Positions 5,465-8,814 of a DNA stretch of 8,814 nt are shown piece by piece. The position numbers and the translations under genes are program-made. The DNA is from Octadecabacter sp. (GTDB lineage: Bacteria > Pseudomonadota > Alphaproteobacteria > Rhodobacterales > Rhodobacteraceae): contig JAHBAO020000215.1 of the NCBI GenBank assembly GCA_018500065.2, positions 1 through 8,814 on the forward strand, read 5' to 3'. Positions within the stretch are counted from its first letter, which is position 1. Every line of letters begins with the position of its first letter. A model generated the notes under the pieces. The model searched no databases. It saw nothing but the letters and a program-made list of their open reading frames with translations, and had not been told where the DNA came from.

Positions 5465-5809
5465 TCAGCCCTCCAACCCAGCGAACATATCGCTTTCTAA
5501 CAGAGGGACTTCAATCGTCGCCCCCCAAATACCAGCCGACAAATCCGTCAACGCCGCAGGTGGCGACACACCGATCCAAAGCCCCGCGACAGTCGCAGCC
5601 GCCAAACCGCTGAAGGACGGCCAGCCACCGATGGCCTCCAGGATCAACGCCCCAAACCCTTGTTTGGGGCGGCTTGCGACAGGGGCGGCCTCTGCCAATA
5701 CAGAATCTGCATCCATCATGATCCGGTCCAACGCCGCCTCTGACGGCATTATGTCTGGCGTTCTGGCCTGCGCGAACGCGGCCTCTAGCATTTTGTCATC
5801 GGTTGTCAT
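5465..5809 (-). CDS. Small single-pass membrane protein, probable anti-sigma factor (CnrY-like position)
   Basis: I do not recognise a named family. The 114-residue chain has an acidic helical N-terminus (1-45) with an LEAAFAQAR...PSEAALDRIMMDAD pattern, as in cytoplasmic sigma-binding tails. A linker follows, then one short hydrophobic segment (about 66-82, SGLAAATVAGLWIG) and a periplasmic tail of about 30 residues. This size and topology, and a place between an ECF sigma gene and a CnrX-like gene, match CnrY, the membrane anti-sigma of the CnrYXH system. There is no zinc-binding HxxxCxxC motif, so it is not a ZAS-type anti-sigma. It overlaps the sigma gene by 14 bases, implying coupled and roughly balanced synthesis. 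Such proteins are sometimes misannotated as dihydroorotate dehydrogenase; nothing here supports that. Confidence 0.65.
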   Translation of the reverse strand: MTTDDKMLEAAFAQARTPDIMPSEAALDRIMMDADSVLAEAAPVASRPKQGFGALILEAIGGWPSFSGLAAATVAGLWIGVSPPAALTDLSAGIWGATIEVPLLESDMFAGLEG

Positions 5810-6380
5810 CTTCGTACCCCAATTCTTCTTTGCGCCCTGACAGTTTCGCGATCAAGGCACGCTTGCCCCGCGCAATCAGACTTTCAACGGTGCGCACGTT
5901 GGTGTCCATAATGGTGGCAATCTCAGGATTGCCGAGCTCTTCTAGGTGGCGCAGTGCAACGGCCTGTGCTTGTCGGTCTGGCAAATCAGCCAATGCGCTG
6001 TGCAAGGCCTGCGTTCGCGCGGTGTCTTGCATATTATCTGCGGCCGACTGCGCGCCGTCTGCGGGTTCTTCAATCGCATCTAACGCGACACCGCGACCCG
6101 ATTTTCGCAACCGATCCGTACAAAGATTTGCCACGACACGATAAAGCCATGTTGTAACCTGTGCGCGATCAGCGTCCCAATCCGGCGCAATCTTCCACAG
6201 CCGCATCATCGCGTCTTGCGTGACATCCTCGGCCTCGGTGCGATTCCCAAGCATGCGATACGCCTGCCCCATCACACGCGGCGTTAACCGCTGCGTAAGC
6301 GTCAGTGCGGCACCGCGATCACCGCCCGCAAACGCCGCAAGCAAATCCGCATCGCTTTGAACTGGAGCCATCTTGGTCAT
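5796..6380 (-). CDS. ECF-family RNA polymerase sigma factor
   Basis: A 194-residue sigma70-family factor with only regions 2 and 4. Region 2 (about 12-93) carries YRMLGNRTEAEDVTQDAMMRLW and the promoter-melting/-10 recognition stretch WLYRVVANLCTDRLRK. Region 4 (about 127-178) carries LPDRQAQAVALRHLEELG and the -35-reading helix around TNVRTVESLIARGKRAL. It would direct RNA polymerase to a small extracytoplasmic-stress regulon, normally held inactive by the membrane protein encoded next. The first ATG (6380) has no strong ribosome site, and ATG three codons on (6371) is an alternative. It lies 80 bp after the EF-hand gene on the same strand and may be cotranscribed with it or autoregulated from that gap. 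Confidence 0.92.
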   Translation of the reverse strand: MTKMAPVQSDADLLAAFAGGDRGAALTLTQRLTPRVMGQAYRMLGNRTEAEDVTQDAMMRLWKIAPDWDADRAQVTTWLYRVVANLCTDRLRKSGRGVALDAIEEPADGAQSAADNMQDTARTQALHSALADLPDRQAQAVALRHLEELGNPEIATIMDTNVRTVESLIARGKRALIAKLSGRKEELGYEDDNR

Positions 6381-6424
6381 CCGTTAATCAGCTACCCACA
6401 TCATCCACGTCCCGCAAGTGTGCG

Positions 6425-6455
6425 GCGCGAGGGGGCAGCCCCCCCCGCACCGCGC
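6425..6455 (-). other. GC-rich imperfect hairpin between the EF-hand gene and the sigma gene
   Basis: GCGCG (6425-6429) can pair with CGCGC (6451-6455), and inside it GGGGG (6431-6435) with CCCCC (6439-6443), leaving a bulge on one side. It starts a few bases after the EF-hand stop. No T-run follows on the minus strand, so it is more likely a partial terminator or an mRNA 3'-end stabiliser. That would let the abundant EF-hand message and the sigma message differ in level. Function is inferred. Confidence 0.4.
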
Positions 6456-6460
6456 AGTTC

Positions 6461-6982
6461 TTAGTTGTCGCCGCGACGACCGCCGTGGCCACGATCACCC
6501 CGTTCCTGCATGCGGGTTTGCGCTTCTGCAAACTCTTGCGCACTTAGCGAACCGTTATCATCCGCGTCAAAACGGTTGAACATGCGGTCTGGTCCACGGT
6601 TGCCGCGGCCCTCGGCATGCGCCTCTGCCATCGCCGTCATTTCGTCAGCTTGCAACAACCCGTCGCCATTGGTGTCAGCTTTTTCGATCCGATCCTCGAT
6701 ACGGCGCGCCATGCGATCCTGACGGTCACCATCAGCGCGGGCCACCATTTCTTCGGCAGACAATGCGCCGTCACCATTCGTATCCGCCTCAGCGAAACGG
6801 GCGGCTGCGCGGGCCTGCATCGCGCCTTGGATTTCGGGCGCAGTGACTTCGCCATCGCTGTTCAGGTCAAGGTCTTCGAATGCTGGCATTTCCATTCGCG
6901 GGCCCTGGCCTTCGCGTGCTTGGGCGGATGCCGCCAATGTGATGCCTGCTGCGATTGCGGCCACAAGGAAAGTCGTTTTCAT
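6461..6982 (-). CDS. Secreted/periplasmic EF-hand calcium-binding protein with four EF loops
   Basis: A 173-residue protein with a clear Sec signal peptide (Lys2, hydrophobic 5-19, cleavage after AQA at residue 22). It has four canonical 12-residue EF-hand loops: 39-50 (DLNSDGEVTAPE), 67-78 (DTNGDGALSAEE), 103-114 (DTNGDGLLQADE) and 139-150 (DADDNGSLSAQE). All have acidic or Asn ligands at positions 1, 3 and 5, Gly at 6 and Glu at 12, so all four should bind Ca2+. The C-terminus is Gly/Arg-rich with two or three His-containing bits (RGHGGRRGDN). The ATG is supported by AGAGGA (6990-6995) 7 bases upstream. It precedes the ECF sigma cassette, so it may be its target or share its signal. A role as calcium buffer, sensor or matrix protein cannot be decided. 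Confidence 0.9.
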   Translation of the reverse strand: MKTTFLVAAIAAGITLAASAQAREGQGPRMEMPAFEDLDLNSDGEVTAPEIQGAMQARAAARFAEADTNGDGALSAEEMVARADGDRQDRMARRIEDRIEKADTNGDGLLQADEMTAMAEAHAEGRGNRGPDRMFNRFDADDNGSLSAQEFAEAQTRMQERGDRGHGGRRGDN

Positions 6983-7170
6983 TTTTTAGTCCTCTTCAGG
7001 GGGTGTTGTGACGTCCCATTCAGGCCGTCGATGCAAGTAAAACGGGCAGCGCAGACCTTTCCGTCGCAGAAAATCAAAAAAGTTTTGCCCGCTTAAAGGG
7101 CGCGACACTTTCTCACCTATGAATCTTGAGGGTTGGGCGGCACAACAGGCGGATCAAAGTTGAGGATCCT
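6983..7170. other. Divergent spacer between the EF-hand and DUF983 genes
   Basis: These 188 bases must hold the promoter of each flanking gene. I see ribosome sites at both ends but no convincing sigma70 or ECF promoter pair. On the minus strand CGACGG occurs twice, 36 bases apart, and either copy might belong to an ECF-type -10. A weak hairpin GCCC-N7-GGGC lies at 7087-7101. Nothing here is firm. Confidence 0.4.
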
Positions 7171-7572
7171 ATGACCGATCAGTCCACAAACGCCGCCGAC
7201 ACCGCTGTTGAGCGTGAAACAAAGCCCGCAATCTTGCGCGGATTGCGCCGTCGCTGCCCAAACTGCGGCGAAGGCGCGTTGTTTGAGGGCTACCTCAAAG
7301 TTACGGACAGCTGCCCGATTTGCCACGAAGAATTCCACCACCACCGCGCCGATGACGGCCCGGCCTACCTCACGATCTTAATCGTTGGGCACGTTCTTGC
7401 CGTGCTGATGCACTTTGCATGGTCGCAGTTCCGCCCCGATCCGCTTATCTTTGCAACCGTGTTGACGATTGTATGCGTCGGGCTTTCACTTTACCTATTA
7501 CCAAGGCTGAAAGGCATGATCGTTGGCATTCAATGGGCGCGGCGCATGCATGGTTTCGGGGGCAAATCCTGA
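7171..7572 (+). CDS. DUF983 family zinc-ribbon membrane protein
   Basis: A 133-residue inner-membrane protein. An N-terminal zinc ribbon is formed by CPNCGEG (Cys29, Cys32) and CPICHEEFHHH (Cys48, Cys51), followed by the conserved DDGPAY and two membrane helices (about 58-76 and 84-106), ending in the GIQWARRMHGF stretch. This order is the DUF983 pattern. The function is unknown; a role in handling cytochrome oxidase or envelope metal has been guessed for relatives, but nothing here shows it. I chose the ATG at 7171 with GAGG (7162-7165) upstream over an in-frame TTG at 7126, because the family starts close to the zinc ribbon. The NUDIX gene follows after 22 bases, so the two are probably one transcript. 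Confidence 0.87.
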   Translation: MTDQSTNAADTAVERETKPAILRGLRRRCPNCGEGALFEGYLKVTDSCPICHEEFHHHRADDGPAYLTILIVGHVLAVLMHFAWSQFRPDPLIFATVLTIVCVGLSLYLLPRLKGMIVGIQWARRMHGFGGKS

Positions 7573-7594
7573 CCCCCATACGCAGGGCGCATGG

Positions 7595-8293
7595 ATGACT
7601 GACCCAATCGACAAAACTGCGATACGCGATGCCGCGACGGTCATCGTTGTGCGCAATCGCCTGACCAAGCCAAGCATTCTGATGGGGCAACGCGGTGCGT
7701 CCGCGGCGTTCATGCCCAACAAATACGTCTTTCCCGGCGGCGCGGTTGATGCAGGCGACGGCGACATTGCCCTTGGCGCTGACCTTCCTGCGCTGGACGC
7801 AGAACGATTGGCACAAGACAGCACGCGCGCGGCCCCCGCCCTTGCGACCGCTGCGATCCGTGAACTTTGGGAAGAAACCGGCCAGATCCTTGGCACGCCA
7901 TCCGTCTGGGACAATGCCCCCGCAGGTTGGCGCGGCTTTGCGCAGCGTGGCCAGCGCCCCAATGCATCCCCGTTAAGTTTCATGTTTCGCGCCGTCACCC
8001 CGCAGGGGCGCCCGCGCCGCTTTGATGCGCGGTTCTTTATGGTCGATGCAGACCATCTGGTCACCGACCCTGATGACTTTAGCGATGCCGAAGACGAACT
8101 CAGCCATTTGCACTGGGTGCCCCTACAAGACGCCCGCGCCCTAGATCTGCCCTTCATCACCGAGGTCGTCTTGGCCGAACTTGCCGCGAACCTGCGCCTA
8201 GACGGACCGCCCCCGTCGGTGCCGTTTTTTCGAAATGACGACGAAGCGCATTTGGTCACACGCCTTGGTGGACGCAGCCCGCTAGGTCACTAA
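7595..8293 (+). CDS. NUDIX hydrolase with an insertion in the Nudix box (NUDT19-like arrangement)
   Basis: A 232-residue cytoplasmic hydrolase of the type that cleaves nucleoside-diphosphate-linked compounds (NDP-sugars, CoA or similar), using divalent metal. KYVFPGGAVD (43-52) begins the Nudix box and RELWEETG (89-96) gives its catalytic Glu93/Glu94. The normal box places about 14 residues between the Gly and that Arg; here there are 40, an insertion of about 26. A similar interruption is known in NUDT19/RP2p, a CoA-type hydrolase, but substrate assignment from this is only a hint. The C-terminal half has the HWVPLQDAR strand typical of these proteins. The ATG at 7595 is preferred over upstream in-frame starts that fall within DUF983. 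Its end overlaps the convergent transporter gene by 12 bases. Confidence 0.88.
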   Translation: MTDPIDKTAIRDAATVIVVRNRLTKPSILMGQRGASAAFMPNKYVFPGGAVDAGDGDIALGADLPALDAERLAQDSTRAAPALATAAIRELWEETGQILGTPSVWDNAPAGWRGFAQRGQRPNASPLSFMFRAVTPQGRPRRFDARFFMVDADHLVTDPDDFSDAEDELSHLHWVPLQDARALDLPFITEVVLAELAANLRLDGPPPSVPFFRNDDEAHLVTRLGGRSPLGH

Positions 8294-8814
8294 GATCAAC
8301 CCGATCACGGACAGAAATAACAATCCACCGCCCTGCAGCTCTCGGCGGCTAACCTTCTCGCGGAAAATGAACACCGTGAACGCCAGTGAAAACAGCAGTT
8401 CCACCTGCCCCAGCGCCGCAACATAGGCCACGGTCTGCAAAGTGAACGCCACAAACCAGCAGGTTGAGCCAATCATGCTGGTGAGCCCAACCAGCCCCGC
8501 AACCCGCCACGCGGACAACACGCGCGTGATCTCTCCGCGTTCACGCCAGCGCAACCAAATCGCCATCGCGATGGTTTGCGCCGTTGTCACACAGGCCAAC
8601 GTCACGGTGGCCCGCAAAAACACATCGCCGGTTTCCAACGACAAAGACGCCCCGCGATACCCCACACCCGACATGGCAAACAACACACCCGACAACAGCC
8701 CAAGCCCCGCCGCGCGGTTAAAAATGCGCCTGCGCCACGGCAGTGCCGAAACATTCGGAGGGTCAGACAATAACAACACGCCCGCCAACCCAATCAGGAT
8801 TGCACCAAGGCCAA
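8282..8814 (-). CDS. EamA/DMT-family transporter, C-terminal part (5' end outside window)
   Basis: The frame is open from the right edge to TAG at 8282-8284, giving about 176 residues, mostly membrane helix. The visible helices are the end of one (GLGAILIGLAGVLLL), a short charged loop, then five more, ending QVELLFSLAFTVFIFREKVSR and GGGLLFLSVIGLILVT. The E-x-x-F-S...F-x-E-x-x-x-x-x-E-x-x-G spacing in the last two helices marks the second EamA repeat of the drug/metabolite transporter superfamily; full members have ten helices and about 290 residues. Such proteins export or import small metabolites, and no substrate can be named. Apparent starts such as 8788 (TTG) are internal, because coding continues to the edge. 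A 12-base tail overlap with the NUDIX gene leaves no room for a terminator between them. Confidence 0.88.
   Translation of the reverse strand, partial: GLGAILIGLAGVLLLSDPPNVSALPWRRRIFNRAAGLGLLSGVLFAMSGVGYRGASLSLETGDVFLRATVTLACVTTAQTIAMAIWLRWRERGEITRVLSAWRVAGLVGLTSMIGSTCWFVAFTLQTVAYVAALGQVELLFSLAFTVFIFREKVSRRELQGGGLLFLSVIGLILVT

Noticed and set aside
7087..7101. GCCC-N7-GGGC hairpin followed on the minus strand by a T-rich stretch, as a terminator
   Set aside because: The stem is only four base pairs, and no gene ends there: it sits between two divergent starts.
7119..7163. 14-codon open frame (starting MNLEGWAAQQ) just before DUF983, as a possible leader peptide
   Set aside because: It has no ribosome site, no run of regulatory codons and no attenuator structure; it ends close to the DUF983 start but otherwise looks like chance.
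7498..8259. 253-codon minus-strand open frame
   Set aside because: Antisense to the NUDIX gene, with Arg/Ser-rich low-complexity composition and no recognisable domain.

Overview
The window looks like chromosomal DNA of a marine alphaproteobacterium of the order Rhodobacterales (Roseobacter group). The reasons are moderately high GC, the family mix (a non-pyrrolysine MttB homologue, DUF3572, PleD, DUF983 followed by NUDIX, an ECF sigma cassette with a periplasmic 'heavy-metal sensor'), and the short GC-hairpin spacers followed by a CCCCCTGAGATATTT-type string. No species is assigned. I see no rRNA, tRNA, insertion sequence, phage gene or CRISPR array; this is ordinary, compact chromosome with several unusual details.

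Layout from left to right. (1) 1-567 (+) is the C-terminal part of a ZnuA-type zinc-binding protein, cut by the window edge just inside its Asp/His-rich metal loop, which is built from a 9-bp tandem repeat. A good terminator follows. Antisense to that spacer is a protein-like reading frame that appears frameshifted. (2) 862-3497 (-) holds, in transcription order, a DUF3572 protein, a HAD phosphatase translationally coupled to it by an ATGA overlap, and, after a 99-bp gap with two GACA...TGTC inverted repeats, an MttB-family corrinoid methyltransferase homologue. (3) 3592-4983 (+) is PleD (REC-REC-GGDEF), divergent from DUF3572 with a CtrA-like half-site between them. Its GGDEF domain and inhibitory site look intact, but the first receiver has lost the phospho-accepting Asp (Gly53). 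(4) 6982-4980 (-) holds a secreted four-EF-hand protein, then an ECF sigma factor, a small one-helix membrane protein (probable anti-sigma) and a one-helix periplasmic protein of the CnrX/ZraP class. The last three are tightly packed and match the CnrH-CnrY-CnrX layout, yet the sensor-like protein contains no His or Cys. (5) 7171-8293 (+) is a DUF983 zinc-ribbon membrane protein followed by a NUDIX hydrolase with an insertion in its Nudix box. (6) 8282-8814 (-) is the C-terminal part of an EamA/DMT-family transporter that runs off the right edge.

The points most worth following are the apparently phosphorylation-blind PleD next to a possible CtrA site, and the EF-hand/ECF sigma/anti-sigma/periplasmic-sensor cassette, whose inducing signal is unlikely to be classical metal binding. 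Junctions are compact: convergent pairs share or overlap stop codons, and operon genes overlap or lie only a few bases apart.
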